This document shows, in pieces, positions 27,193 to 39,429 of a stretch of 40,450 nucleotides of DNA (the stretch's first letter is position 1; each line of letters starts with the position of its first letter). The position numbers were made by a program, and so were the translations under genes. This DNA comes from Burkholderiaceae bacterium (GTDB lineage Bacteria > Pseudomonadota > Gammaproteobacteria > Burkholderiales > Burkholderiaceae_C). Location: positions 1 to 40,450 of the forward strand of contig JAEUOY010000117.1 in NCBI GenBank assembly GCA_016790515.1. Direction: 5' to 3'. Below the pieces are notes generated by a model. That model was not told the origin of the DNA. It did not search any database and worked only from the letters and a program-made list of their open reading frames with translations.

Positions 27193-28347
27193 TCAGCGCG
27201 GCTGCAGGAAGTCCAGCAGCAGCCGGTTCACCGCCTCGGGCTGCTCCTGCTGCACCCAGTGCCCGGCGCCGTCGATCAGGTGGCAGCCGCGCAGCTGCGG
27301 GCAGACCCGGGACTGCATCGCCTCGAAGGCGCCGGGGCGCTGGAACGTGCCCCAGTCGGCGCGGCCGGCGAGGTACAGCGCCGGCACCTCGATGCGCCGG
27401 CCGGCGAAGATCTGCAGCTCGGCCTGGTGGGCCTCGCCGATGCTGCAGCGGTACCAGTTCAGCCCGCCCTGGAAGCCGGTGCGCCGGTACTCGGCGCTGT
27501 AGACGCGCAGCTCGGCGTCGGGCAGCCAGCGGCAGGCGGCGATCTGCGCCGGGGTCGGCATCTCGGCGGCGACCGTCGCGGCCATGCCCTGGTGCAGGTC
27601 CATCACGTAGTAGGTCGGCATCCGCGCCAGCTCGGCGGCGGTCCAGCCGCGCAGCGGCTCCGGGCGGTTGCCCGGCCAGTCGGCGCTCTTGTGGTGGTAG
27701 TAGGCGCGCAGGACGTCGTGCACGCCCTGCGGGCAGCGCCAGAGGTCGTCGTTGGCCTCGCGCGTCGCGTAATGCCACTGGTAGTGTTTGCGCGGGCGCG
27801 GCAGCGCGGCCAGCGCGTCGTGCACGCTCGGGCCGGGCGGCGCGGCCGGGCGCTTCGCCGTGTCGAAGGGCAGCGGCGGCGGGCCGCCGAACGGCGCGCT
27901 CATCAGCACCACCGAGCGGAACACATCCGGCCGCAGCAGCGCGCACCAGGCCGCCACCGGCGCCCCGAAATCGTGGCCGACCACCGCGGCGACCACGCGG
28001 TGGCCCAGCGCCATCACCAGGCCCAGCGCGTCGCGCACCAGGTTCAGCAGGCGATAGCTCGCGACGTCGCCGTCGTAGCGATCGTCCCAGCCGGTCGTGC
28101 GGCCGTAGCCGCGCTGGTCGGGCGCGATCGCATGGTAGCCGGCAGCGGCCAGCGCCGGCATCAGCTTGCGCCAGCTGTAGGCCAGCTCGGGAAAACCGTG
28201 CAGCAGCAGCACGACCGGGCGGCCGGTGCTCTCGTGGCCGGCTTCCAGCAGGTGCATGCGCAGGCCGTTGACGCCGGCTACGAAGCGGCTGCGCACGCCG
28301 GGCGGCAAGAGCGCCGGATCGAGCGGCGGCAGCGGTTCGGGGGTCAT
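27193..28347 (-). CDS. Alpha/beta hydrolase, epoxide hydrolase-like
   Basis: A 384-residue alpha/beta-fold enzyme resembling soluble epoxide hydrolases. The oxyanion-hole motif HGFPE is at residues 50-54, the nucleophile sits in VVGHDFGAP (Asp126), and the catalytic His is in GAGHWVQQEQPE near the C-terminus. An aspartate nucleophile and the cap-domain tyrosines (YSAEYRRTGFQGGLNWYR) favour epoxide hydrolase over haloalkane dehalogenase or esterase. It would convert epoxides to diols. The ATG at 28347 has AGGAGA upstream. It diverges from an acyl-CoA dehydrogenase across 73 bp, suggesting shared control in breakdown of a hydrophobic compound. Confidence 0.87.
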   Translation of the reverse strand: MTPEPLPPLDPALLPPGVRSRFVAGVNGLRMHLLEAGHESTGRPVVLLLHGFPELAYSWRKLMPALAAAGYHAIAPDQRGYGRTTGWDDRYDGDVASYRLLNLVRDALGLVMALGHRVVAAVVGHDFGAPVAAWCALLRPDVFRSVVLMSAPFGGPPPLPFDTAKRPAAPPGPSVHDALAALPRPRKHYQWHYATREANDDLWRCPQGVHDVLRAYYHHKSADWPGNRPEPLRGWTAAELARMPTYYVMDLHQGMAATVAAEMPTPAQIAACRWLPDAELRVYSAEYRRTGFQGGLNWYRCSIGEAHQAELQIFAGRRIEVPALYLAGRADWGTFQRPGAFEAMQSRVCPQLRGCHLIDGAGHWVQQEQPEAVNRLLLDFLQPR

Positions 28348-28420
28348 CGCGGGTGGTCTCCTGGGCGGCAGATTGTCGGCCGGCGCCGGGCCTACGATCC
28401 CCTGCTCCACCACTGCCGGG

Positions 28421-29572
28421 ATGCCCACGATGCCGCTGACCGATGCCGAAGCCTCCCTCGTCGCCCAGGCCGCCCGGCTGGCCCGCGAACAGATCACCCC
28501 GAACGCCGCGCGCTGGGAGCGCGAGCGCCGCATCGGCCACGAGGCGCTGGCCGCCGCCGCGGCGCTGGGGCTGACGCGGCTGCAGGTGCCGGCCGCCGCC
28601 GGCGGGCTGGACCTGTCGTTCAGCTGCAAGGCCCAGGTCGCCGAGGCGCTGGCCGCCGGCGACTTCGGCTTCACGATGTCGTGGATCAACACCCACAACG
28701 TCGCCGCCAAGCTGGCGCGCGATGCCGCCCCGGCGCTCGCCGCGCGCTACCTGCCCGACCTGATCGCCGGCCGCCGCCTGGGCTGCACCGCGCTGACCGA
28801 ACCCGGCGCGGGCTCCGACTTCGCCGCGATCGGCACCCGCGCAACCCGGCTCGACGGCGGCTGGCGGATCGACGGCGCCAAGGCCTGGATCACCAACGCC
28901 GCCGAGGCCGACGTGATCGTGCTGTACGCGCAGACCGAGCCCGGCAGCGGCGGCCGGGGCATCGCCGGGTTCCTGGTCGACGGCCGGCGCGCCGGCTTCG
29001 TCCGCGAGAGCGCGTTTGCACTCGGCGGCCAGCACACGATCGGCACCGGCGGGTTCAGACTGGAAGGCTATGTCGCCGGCGACGACGAACTGCTGCACCC
29101 GCCCGGACAGGCCTTCAGGGCCGCGCTGGGCTCGATCAACGGCGCGCGCACCTACATCGCCGCGATGTGCTGCGGCATGGTCGGCGAGGCCTTGCGCGTG
29201 GTGCAGCAGTACGGCCGCCAACGCCAGGCCTTCGGCCAGCCGCTGGCCGGCCACCAGGGCTGGCGCTGGCGCCTGGCCGAAGCGGCCAGCGAGCTGGCCG
29301 CCTGCCGGCTGATGGTGGCGCAGGCCGCCGCACTGATCGACGCCGGCCGCAACGCCGAGCGCGAGACCCAGCTCGCCGCGGCCCAGGCCAAGCTGCTGGC
29401 CACCCGCATGGCCGACCGCCAGCTGCCGGCGCTGGCCCAGGCGATGGGCGCCGAGGGCCTGCGCGAGCAGCACCCGTTCGCCCGCCATCTGGCCGGCGCC
29501 CGGGTGGCCGGCTTCGTCGACGGCTCGACCGAGATGCTGCTCGAGCGCATCTGCGCGGCGCTGCCGGTGTGA
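28421..29572 (+). CDS. Acyl-CoA dehydrogenase family protein
   Basis: A 383-residue flavoprotein of the acyl-CoA dehydrogenase family (380 if the second ATG at 28430 is used). Middle-domain signatures GCTALTEPGAGSDFAAIGTRA and the AWITNAAEADVIVLYAQT segment bind FAD and substrate. The C-terminal domain has RQRQAFGQPLAGHQGWRWRLA. At the usual catalytic-glutamate position near the C-terminus (YEG[ST] in many members) the sequence is FVDGSTEM, with Asp at about 367. A catalytic base could therefore lie elsewhere, as in isovaleryl-CoA dehydrogenase, or activity may be altered. Electrons would pass to ETF. The substrate is not readable. Confidence 0.9.
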   Translation: MPTMPLTDAEASLVAQAARLAREQITPNAARWERERRIGHEALAAAAALGLTRLQVPAAAGGLDLSFSCKAQVAEALAAGDFGFTMSWINTHNVAAKLARDAAPALAARYLPDLIAGRRLGCTALTEPGAGSDFAAIGTRATRLDGGWRIDGAKAWITNAAEADVIVLYAQTEPGSGGRGIAGFLVDGRRAGFVRESAFALGGQHTIGTGGFRLEGYVAGDDELLHPPGQAFRAALGSINGARTYIAAMCCGMVGEALRVVQQYGRQRQAFGQPLAGHQGWRWRLAEAASELAACRLMVAQAAALIDAGRNAERETQLAAAQAKLLATRMADRQLPALAQAMGAEGLREQHPFARHLAGARVAGFVDGSTEMLLERICAALPV

Positions 29573-29643
29573 GGTCGGGGCGGCTCGAAGCGATAGAGTA
29601 GGCCGCGCGGCTGCGCACCGGCAGCAGCGAAGGACGACCCGCC

Positions 29644-30432
29644 ATGACCCCGCACCGCGCCACCGCCGCCCCGCCGCCCAGCCCCCGCGTCGGCCTGTTC
29701 GTCACCTGCCTGGTCGACGCGATGCGGCCCAGCGTCGGCTTCGCGGCGCTGAAGCTGCTGCGCGAGGCGGGCTGCCGGGTCGAGGTGCCGCGCGCGCAGA
29801 CCTGCTGCGGCCAGCCGGCCTTCAACAGCGGCGGCAGCGCCGATGCCGCGGTGCTGGCGCGGCATTTCATCGAGACCTTCGAGCCCTACGACTATGTCGT
29901 CGCGCCGTCGGGCTCGTGCATCGGCATGACGCGCTCGCACTACCCCGAGGCGCTGGCCGACGACCCGCCCTGGGCCGAGCGCGCCCGCCGCCTGGCCGGG
30001 CGCAGCTTCGAGCTCACCAGCTTCCTGGCCGACGTGATGCACTTCGCGCCCGCCGGCCGAGAGCTCGCCGCCAGCGCCACCTACCACGACAGCTGCTCGG
30101 GCCTGCGCGAGCTGGGCGTCTTCGCGCAGCCGCGCGCGCTGCTCGGCCAGGTCGCCGGGCTGGAGCTGCGCCCGCTCGAAGGCCAGGATGTCTGCTGCGG
30201 CTTCGGCGGCACCTTCTGCGTCAAGTACCCGGCGATCTCGAACGCGGTGGTCGGCGACAAGGCCGCGGCGGTCGAGCGCAGCGGCGCCCAGCTGCTGCTG
30301 GGCGGCGACCTCGGCTGCCTGATGAACATGGCCGGCAAGCTCGGCCGCAACGGCTCGAAGGTGCGGGTGTTCCACACCGCCGAAGTGCTGGCCGGGCTGG
30401 ACGGCACGCCGGCGATCGGCGAGGGGGAGTGA
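29644..30432 (+). CDS. lutA: L-lactate oxidation protein LutA (Fe-S oxidoreductase)
   Basis: A 262-residue member of the LutA/YkgE family, made of two CCG cysteine-rich domains. The motifs TCCGQPAFNSGG (about residue 53) and CCGFGGTFCVKYP (about 183) supply ligands for a heterodisulfide-reductase-type cluster. With LutB and LutC it forms the membrane-associated L-lactate to pyruvate oxidation complex. GAAGGA lies upstream of the ATG. lutB starts five bases after the stop. The transporter (lctP) and the GntR-type regulator often seen with lut genes are not in the window. Confidence 0.95.
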   Translation: MTPHRATAAPPPSPRVGLFVTCLVDAMRPSVGFAALKLLREAGCRVEVPRAQTCCGQPAFNSGGSADAAVLARHFIETFEPYDYVVAPSGSCIGMTRSHYPEALADDPPWAERARRLAGRSFELTSFLADVMHFAPAGRELAASATYHDSCSGLRELGVFAQPRALLGQVAGLELRPLEGQDVCCGFGGTFCVKYPAISNAVVGDKAAAVERSGAQLLLGGDLGCLMNMAGKLGRNGSKVRVFHTAEVLAGLDGTPAIGEGE

Positions 30433-30436
30433 GACG

Positions 30437-31849
30437 ATGCGCAGCGCACCGATGACTTTCCACGCCCGCGCCGACGCCGCGCTGGCCAACCCGACGCTGA
30501 AGCTGGCGATCGGCCGCACCACCGGCAATGCCGAGCGCAAGCGCGCCGCGGCGGTGGCCGATTTCCCGCAGTTCGACGCCGCACGCGAGCGCGGCAAGCG
30601 CATCAAGGACCACGTGATCGCCCACCTCGATCACTACCTGCTCGAGTTCGAACGCAACGCGATCGCCTCCGGCGCCACGGTGCACTGGGCGGCCACCGCC
30701 GGCGAGGCCTCGCGCATCGTCGTCGAGCTGTGCCGCCAGGCCGGCGCGAAGCGCGTCACGCGGGTGAAGTCGATGCTCGGCGAGGAGATCGGCCTGCCGC
30801 ATGCGCTGGACGAGGCCGGCATCGAGCGCGTCGAGACCGACCTCGCCGAGCACATCGTGCAGCTCGGCGGCGACACGCCCTCGCACATCGTCTGGCCGGC
30901 CATGCACCGCACCCGCGAGCAGGTGTCGGAGATGTTCAAGAAGGCCCACCGCGCGCCGCACACGCAGGAGACGATCGAGGCGATGGTCGACAGCGCGCGG
31001 CGCGAGCTGCGCGACAAGTTCCTGTCGGCAGACGTCGCGATCTCGGGCGCGAACTTCCTGATCGCCGACACCGGCGCGACCTGCACCGTCACCAACGAGG
31101 GCAATGCCGAACTGACGACGACGCCGCCGCGCGTGCACATCGTGACCGCCGGCATCGAGAAGCTGGTGCCGACCCAGGCCCACGCGTTCGCGATGCTGCG
31201 CCTGCTGGTGCGGTCGGCCACCGGCGCCGACGTGACCCAGTACACCACCTTCCACTGCGGCCCGAGGCAACCCGGCGACCGCGACGGCCCCGAGGAATTC
31301 CACATCGTGCTGGTCGACAACGGCCGCAGCCGGATGCTGAAGGACGGGCTGAAGGAGATGCTGCGCTGCATCCGCTGCGGCGCCTGCATGAACCACTGCG
31401 TGGTGTACCGCCAGCTCGGCGGCCATGCCTACGGCGGCACCTACCCGGGCCCGATGGGCGCGGTGCTGACGCCGGTCTTCGACGGCCTGGAACGCTCGCG
31501 CGAGCTGGCCCAGGCCTGCACGCTGAACGGCAAGTGCCAGGAGGTCTGCCCGGTCGACATCCCGCTGCCGACGCTGCTGCGCGGCTGGCGCGACCGCTCG
31601 TGGCGCGAGGGCCTGGAGCCCGGCGCCCTGCGCATCGGCATCGGCCTGCACACCTTCGTCGCGGCCAGGCCGCGGCTGTACCGGCTGGGTACCGCCGTCG
31701 CGGTGCGGGTGATGCGGCTGTTCAGGCAGGGCGGCTGGATCCGCGGCATGCCGGGCCTCGGCGCCTGGACCGCGCACCGCGACTTCCCGGCGCCGGCGAA
31801 GCGCACCTTCATGGAAATGCTGCGCGACGGCGAGGAGGCACCACGATGA
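30437..31849 (+). CDS. lutB: L-lactate oxidation iron-sulfur protein LutB
   Basis: A 470-residue LutB/YkgF protein. Its N-terminal two thirds form the LUD domain (for example AGAKRVTRVKSMLGEEIGLPHAL and ISGANFLIADTGATCTVTNEGN). The C-terminal part has two 4Fe-4S motifs, CIRCGACMNHC and CTLNGKCQEVCP, which transfer electrons from lactate. A GGGGGAG sequence precedes the ATG. The stop overlaps lutC's start as ATGA, and the AGGAGG before that start lies inside this gene. Confidence 0.95.
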   Translation: MRSAPMTFHARADAALANPTLKLAIGRTTGNAERKRAAAVADFPQFDAARERGKRIKDHVIAHLDHYLLEFERNAIASGATVHWAATAGEASRIVVELCRQAGAKRVTRVKSMLGEEIGLPHALDEAGIERVETDLAEHIVQLGGDTPSHIVWPAMHRTREQVSEMFKKAHRAPHTQETIEAMVDSARRELRDKFLSADVAISGANFLIADTGATCTVTNEGNAELTTTPPRVHIVTAGIEKLVPTQAHAFAMLRLLVRSATGADVTQYTTFHCGPRQPGDRDGPEEFHIVLVDNGRSRMLKDGLKEMLRCIRCGACMNHCVVYRQLGGHAYGGTYPGPMGAVLTPVFDGLERSRELAQACTLNGKCQEVCPVDIPLPTLLRGWRDRSWREGLEPGALRIGIGLHTFVAARPRLYRLGTAVAVRVMRLFRQGGWIRGMPGLGAWTAHRDFPAPAKRTFMEMLRDGEEAPR

Positions 31850-32493
31850 TGGCGCGCGACGACATCCTGGCGGCGCTGCGCGCCGCGCTCGGGACGCGCG
31901 GCGCGGATGCCGCGCAGGTCCGCCGCGAGGCGGCCGCGCTGCTCGACGACCTGCCGTCGACGCGCCCGGTGCTGGCCTCGGCCGACCTGGTCGCCGAATT
32001 CGCGGCCCGCCTGACGACCCCCAAGGTCGCCGCAACGGTCGACCGCATTGCCAGCGCCGCCGAGCTGCCGGCGGCCGTGCGGCGCTACACCGAGGCCCGC
32101 GGGCTGCCGCCCACCGTCGCGCTGCAGCCCGCCGCGGCAATCACCGCCCTCGACTGGACCGGCTTCACGCTGCACGACAAGGTCGCGCCCGACGAGACGG
32201 TCGCCGTCGGCGTCGCGCGCTGGGGCATCGCCGAGACCGGTTCGCTGGTCTTCCACTCGGGCGAGGACACGCCGGTGCTGGCCCATTTCCTGCCGCTGCA
32301 CCACGTGGTGCTGGTGGCGGCGGGCAGCATCGTCGCCTACCTGGAAGACTACGCGATCGCCGCCGCCGGCGAACGGCCGCCGCGCAACGCCAACCTCGTC
32401 ACCGGCGCCAGCGGCACGACCGACATCGAGGGCAGCCTGGTGCTGGGCGCGCATGGCCCGCGCTGGCTGCATGTGGTGATCGCCGGCGCTTGA
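31846..32493 (+). CDS. lutC: L-lactate oxidation protein LutC
   Basis: A 215-residue LUD-domain protein of the LutC/YkgG family, the third subunit of the lactate oxidation complex. The conserved ARWGIAETGSLVFHSGED segment and the closing TGASGTTDIEGSLVLGAHGP are family features. AGGAGG lies before tandem ATG codons at 31846 and 31849; either could be used. It converges with a phosphodiesterase gene 15 bp away. Confidence 0.94.
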   Translation: MMARDDILAALRAALGTRGADAAQVRREAAALLDDLPSTRPVLASADLVAEFAARLTTPKVAATVDRIASAAELPAAVRRYTEARGLPPTVALQPAAAITALDWTGFTLHDKVAPDETVAVGVARWGIAETGSLVFHSGEDTPVLAHFLPLHHVVLVAAGSIVAYLEDYAIAAAGERPPRNANLVTGASGTTDIEGSLVLGAHGPRWLHVVIAGA

Positions 32494-32508
32494 CCGCGGT
32501 CGCGGCAG

Positions 32509-33495
32509 TCACCGCAGCACCGGCGTCGGGCGCGGCAGCGCCAGCCCGCGCCGCTGCATCGCCTCGCGCACCCGGTCGGGGCGGTCGCTGATGATGCCGT
32601 CGACGCCGAGGTCGAGCACTTTCTCGATCTGCGCCGGGTCGTTCACCGTCCAGGCCAGCACCTGCAGACCCAGCGCCCGGGCCTCACGGACCTGGGCGGC
32701 GTCGAGGTCGGCGTGGTGCGCGCTCCAGATCGGGCAGCCGGCGGCCTTCACCAGCCGCGGCACCGAGCCGTGGTCGCTGAACTTCAGCCCGGCGGTCCAG
32801 GGCGACGGGGCATCGCCGGCCGCGCCGACGTTGTCGAGCCAGCGCTGCTGCGCGGTCAGGCAGGCGGTGGCGATCTCCGGCGCCTCGCGCTGCACCAGCT
32901 TCAGCGTGCGCCAGTCGAACGACTGGATCGTGGTGCGCGCGGCCAGCCCGGCCTGGCGCACCGCGGCGATCAGCGCGCGGGCGAAGGGCTCGGGCGCGGC
33001 GGTGTCGGCCGGGGCCAGCGGCGACAGCTTGGTCTCCAGCGACAGCCGCAGCGCGGCGTTGCCGGATTGCCTGACCAGCGCGAACAGCTCGGCCAGCGCC
33101 GGGATGCGCTCGCCGTCGACCGGCTGCTGGTCGGGGAACTGCGCCGCATAGCGGCTGCCGGGCTTGAGCCGGCCGACGTCGTAGCGGCGCAGTTCGTCGA
33201 ACCGGGTCTGGTGGATCAACGGCCCGCGGGCTTCGAGAAACCGGCCGTCGGGCCCGCGGGTGAGGTCGGGGTTCAGCGCCGGGTCGTGCGAGATCACCGG
33301 CACGCCGTCGGCGCTGATCGCGATGTCGGTCTCCAGCGTCGTCACGCCGATCGCCATCGCACGAGCAAAGCCGGCCAGCGTGTTCTCGGGCGCCAGGCCG
33401 CGCGCGCCGCGGTGGCCCTGCAGGTCCAGCGCCGGCGCCGCCGCCGGGCCCAGCAGCAGCAGGGCGGCCAGGGTCAGGGCAGCGATGGTCCTCAT
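32509..33495 (-). CDS. Secreted glycerophosphodiester phosphodiesterase
   Basis: A 328-residue enzyme with a signal peptide (RTIAALTLAALLLLGPAAAPA). It hydrolyses glycerophosphodiesters to glycerol 3-phosphate and alcohols in the periplasm. Active-site elements are visible: GHRGARGLAPENT (general acid/base His and Glu metal ligand), ETDIAISADGVPVISHDP (Glu, Asp and second His) and LRLSLETKLS. QVLAWTVND and DGIISDRPDRV close the barrel. The ATG at 33495 gives a clean signal peptide; more upstream frame codons run into the divergent gene's control region. Confidence 0.92.
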   Translation of the reverse strand: MRTIAALTLAALLLLGPAAAPALDLQGHRGARGLAPENTLAGFARAMAIGVTTLETDIAISADGVPVISHDPALNPDLTRGPDGRFLEARGPLIHQTRFDELRRYDVGRLKPGSRYAAQFPDQQPVDGERIPALAELFALVRQSGNAALRLSLETKLSPLAPADTAAPEPFARALIAAVRQAGLAARTTIQSFDWRTLKLVQREAPEIATACLTAQQRWLDNVGAAGDAPSPWTAGLKFSDHGSVPRLVKAAGCPIWSAHHADLDAAQVREARALGLQVLAWTVNDPAQIEKVLDLGVDGIISDRPDRVREAMQRRGLALPRPTPVLR

Positions 33496-33559
33496 CGTCG
33501 GTGTTCGGTCGTGTCGGCTGACGTGCTCGCGCATGCAGCAGCCACCGCACAATAACGGA

Positions 33560-34555
33560 ATGCAAGAGCCCGCTCCACGCCCTCCGTTCAAGTCGGTCAG
33601 CTACTGCGGCCTGCAGCCGGGCCCGCGCCTGATCGTCACCGGCGCGGTCCACGGCAACGAGACCTGCGGCACCGCGGCGATCGGGCGCATGCTGGCCGAA
33701 CTCGACGCCGGCCGGCGGGTGATCGCCCGCGGTGCCGTGACCTTCGTGCCGGTGTGCAACCCGCTGGCGTTCCAGCACCGCCGCCGCGCCGGCGACCGCA
33801 ACCTCAACCGCGCGCTGATGCCCACCGATGCGCCGCGCGAGTACGAGGACCATGTCGCCAACTGGCTGTGCCCGCTGCTGGCCGCGCACGACGGCCTGCT
33901 CGACCTGCATTCGTTCCAGGGCGGCGGCCAGCCCTTCGTGATGGTCGGCCCGCGCGACAACAGCGGCGAGATCGAACCCTTCGCCCAGGCCGCGCAGGAG
34001 GAAGCGCTGGTGCGCGTGCTCGGCGTGCAGCGCGCGGTGGACGGCTGGCTGGACACTTATGCCCGCGGCGTGGCGCAGCGCCGCGCCGACGCCCTGGCCG
34101 ACGGGCTGGCGGCCGACACGCTGGACCAGCACCCGCGCTACGGCGTCGGCACCACCGAGTACATGCGCTCGCAGGGCGGCTGGGCACTGACGCTCGAATG
34201 CGGCGCGCACGACGACCCGCAGTCGGTAGCGGTCGCCTACCAGGCGATCGCCAACACGCTGGCCCAGCTGCGATTGACCGACGATCCACCGCCCGAGCCG
34301 GTGGCGGCGATCGAGGCGCTGTCGCTGGTGCAGGTGGTCGACAAGCGCCATGCCGACGACCGCTTCGTGCGCGACTGGAAGAGCTTCGACGCGGTGCACC
34401 AGGGCACGCCGATCGGCGTGCGCGCCAGCGGCGAGGAGGTGCATGCGCCAGCCGACGGCTGGCTGGTGTTCCCCAACCCCCGGGCCGGGGCGCGGCAGGA
34501 ATGGTTCTACCTGGCCAAGGCCAGCCCGCGCTTCGAGTGCGGACCTTTGCGGTGA
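33560..34555 (+). CDS. Succinylglutamate desuccinylase/aspartoacylase (AstE/AspA) family protein
   Basis: A 331-residue zinc-dependent deacylase-like protein of the M14-related AstE/AspA family. Metal ligands are H31 and E34 (in HGNE) and H117 (in DLHSF); GDRNLNR at about 78-84 is the substrate-carboxylate motif. LTLECGAH carries the likely general-base Glu. A small all-beta C-terminal domain follows. There is no signal peptide, so it works in the cytoplasm. The gene overlaps the next at GTGA, and no arginine-succinyltransferase (ast) genes are nearby. The deacylated substrate is unknown; because the downstream genes look like a sensor, it may act on the same ligand or its product. Confidence 0.88.
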   Translation: MQEPAPRPPFKSVSYCGLQPGPRLIVTGAVHGNETCGTAAIGRMLAELDAGRRVIARGAVTFVPVCNPLAFQHRRRAGDRNLNRALMPTDAPREYEDHVANWLCPLLAAHDGLLDLHSFQGGGQPFVMVGPRDNSGEIEPFAQAAQEEALVRVLGVQRAVDGWLDTYARGVAQRRADALADGLAADTLDQHPRYGVGTTEYMRSQGGWALTLECGAHDDPQSVAVAYQAIANTLAQLRLTDDPPPEPVAAIEALSLVQVVDKRHADDRFVRDWKSFDAVHQGTPIGVRASGEEVHAPADGWLVFPNPRAGARQEWFYLAKASPRFECGPLR

Positions 34556-35543
34556 CGGCGGGCGCGCCGCGCCGCCGGGCGCTGAGGCGGCTGGCCTGGC
34601 CGGCGCTGGCCGCGCTGGCGGCGCCGGGCTGCACGCCGCCGCCCGGCCCGCCGCTGCGCATCGGCGCGCAGGCCTGGCTGGGCTTCGAGCTGATGTTCCT
34701 GGCGCGGCAGCGCCGCTACTTCGGTGCCGACACGGTGCGGCTGGTCGAGCTGCCCTCCGCGTCGGCCAGCCTGCGCGCGCTGTCGGCCGGCACGCTCGAA
34801 GGCGCCGGCCTGACGCTGGACGAGGTGATCAGCGCCCGCGCCCGCGGCCTGCCGCTGCGCGTGGTGGCGGTGCTCGACGTGTCCAAGGGCGCCGACGTGC
34901 TGCTGGGCGCGCCCGGGCTGTCGTCGCTGGCGGCGCTGAAGGGACGCCGCATCGGGGTCGAGCAGAGCGCCGGCGGCGCGCTGATGCTGGCGGCCGCACT
35001 GATGCGCGTCGGCCTCGGCGCGGCCGACGTGCACCTGGTACCGCTGGCGTTCAGCGAACACGCGCAGGCCCTGCTCGACGGCCGGGTCGACGCCCTGGTC
35101 ACCTTCGAGCCGGCGAGCTCGCGCCTGCGGCGACAAGGCGCGAGGCTGCTGTTCTCCAGCGCCGACGTGCCCGGGCTGATCGTCGACGTCCTGGCCCTGC
35201 ATGCCGATGCCCTGGCCGCGCGGCCCGGCGCGGTGCGCGCGCTGGTGGCCGGCACCTTGCGCGCGCGCGACGACTGGCTGCAGTCGCCGGCGGCGATGGC
35301 GCCGCTGCTGGCGCCGCGCCTGCGCCTGACGCCGCCCGATGTGTTGCAGGCCTTCGCCGGCGTCGAGCTGCCCGACCTGAGCGCCAACCGGCGCTGGCTC
35401 GCCGGGCCCGACCCGGCGCTGCTGCATTACGCCGCCCGCCTGACCGAGGCAATGCAGCGCGCGAGCCTGCTGCCGCCCGGCGGCGCATCGCTGCCCGGCG
35501 GCACCGATCCGGTGCTGGCCGATCCTCGCTTCCTGCCCGCCGG

Positions 35544-35547
<4 letters not shown>
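34552..35547 (+). CDS. Orphan NMT1/SsuA-like periplasmic binding lipoprotein
   Basis: A 331-residue binding protein starting at a GTG that overlaps the preceding stop (GTGA at 34552-34555). A basic N-terminus (APRRRALRRLAW) leads into a hydrophobic stretch ending AAPGC, a borderline lipobox. The mature part has LRIGAQAWLGFELMFLARQR, SASASLRALSAGTLEGAGLTLDE and GRRIGVEQSAGGALM, the two-lobed pattern of NitT/TauT-type binding proteins. No permease or ATPase is adjacent. Its stop overlaps the start of a hybrid histidine kinase (ATGA), so it probably presents a ligand to the kinase instead of a transporter; this is inference from gene order. Confidence 0.85.
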
Positions 35548-38465
<2,918 letters not shown>

Positions 38466-38631
38466 CGAGCGGACGCTGCGCGACGCGCTTCAGCCCGGCG
38501 CGCTGCCCGGCACTGCCGCCAGCCGGTGCAACCGCGCAAGCTCGAAGCCTGGGCCGCGGCGGCTGAACGGCTCGACCCGGCCGAGGATCTCGCGGTGGCT
38601 GGCGGGTGGGTGGCCATGGCCCGGGACGTTG
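38466..38631. other. Gap downstream of the hybrid kinase
   Basis: No convincing gene. On the minus strand a frame ending at 38490 gives GHPPASHREILGRVEPFSRR, which is open but too short to identify and may be a gene remnant or chance. No clear terminator hairpin with a T-run was found between the converging genes. Confidence 0.3.
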
Positions 38632-39279
38632 TCAGGCACGGCTGAGAACGACGTGGGTGGCACGCGGCGTGGCCACGTGTTCGGTGCACGAATAGCCCAG
38701 GGCGGGAAGGTCGACGCCATCGAACAGCCGCTCGCCCGAGCCGAGCAAGACCGGCGAGATCGCGAGGTGCATTTCGTCGATCAGGCCGCGACGAAGGTAC
38801 TGCCGGATGACATCGACGCCGCCACCGACACGAACATCCTTTCCCTCGGCGGCTTCGCGGGCGCGGTCGAGCGCGGCGTCGATGCCTTCGGTGACGAAGT
38901 GGAAGGTGGTGCCACCTTCCATGACCAGCGGCGAGCGCGCGTGGTGGGTCAGCACGAAGACGGGGACGTGGTAGACCGGGTTGTCGCCCCACCAGCCCCG
39001 CCAGCGCTCGTCGGGCCAGGGCCCGCGCACCGGCCCGAACATGTTCCTGCCGAGAATCCACGCGCCGACGTTCGCGAAGCCCCGCGCGGCGAAGTCGTCG
39101 TCGACGCCGGTTTCACCGGTATCGCTGCCGAACAGGTGCTTCTGGAACGTCCGCGTGGGCAGGGCCCAGCCATGAAGCGAGGCGCCGCCCACCCCGAGCG
39201 GGTGGTCGATGGTCTGGTTGGGGCCCGCGCCGAAGCCGTCGAGCGATATCGTGAAGCTCTCCACGCGCAGTCTGGACAT
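38632..39279 (-). CDS. Dihydrofolate reductase family protein (RibD C-terminal-like)
   Basis: A 215-residue protein of the RibD_C/YyaP group related to dihydrofolate reductase. It begins with SRLRVESFTISLDGFGAGPNQ, contains GAWILGRNMFGPVRGPW, YHVPVFVLTHHARSPLVMEGGTTFHFV, and the NADPH-site segment VRVGGGVDVIRQYLRRGLIDEMHL. The enzyme activity of this group is mostly undefined; members probably reduce unknown pyrimidine- or pterin-like compounds. AGGAGA lies before the ATG at 39279. Codon use resembles the core genes, but the following 1 kb to the right looks less biased. Confidence 0.9.
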   Translation of the reverse strand: MSRLRVESFTISLDGFGAGPNQTIDHPLGVGGASLHGWALPTRTFQKHLFGSDTGETGVDDDFAARGFANVGAWILGRNMFGPVRGPWPDERWRGWWGDNPVYHVPVFVLTHHARSPLVMEGGTTFHFVTEGIDAALDRAREAAEGKDVRVGGGVDVIRQYLRRGLIDEMHLAISPVLLGSGERLFDGVDLPALGYSCTEHVATPRATHVVLSRA

Positions 39280-39429
39280 GACGATCTCCTTCGATGCAGC
39301 GGCGACGGGCGGCGCCGGCGTGATGCCCGAATCAGCGGCCCGACGGAGGTCGGCCGTTGCGGGGGAATGCCTTGCTCCCTGCGGTCGGCGGGGCAGTCAC
39401 GCGCTTCGGAAGCAAACCCGCGCGTCGGT

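Noticed and set aside
34350-35543. An N-terminal extension of the hybrid kinase running back through the binding-protein gene
   Set aside because: The extension is arginine- and alanine-rich shadow sequence. The kinase starts at the ATG overlapping the binding-protein stop.
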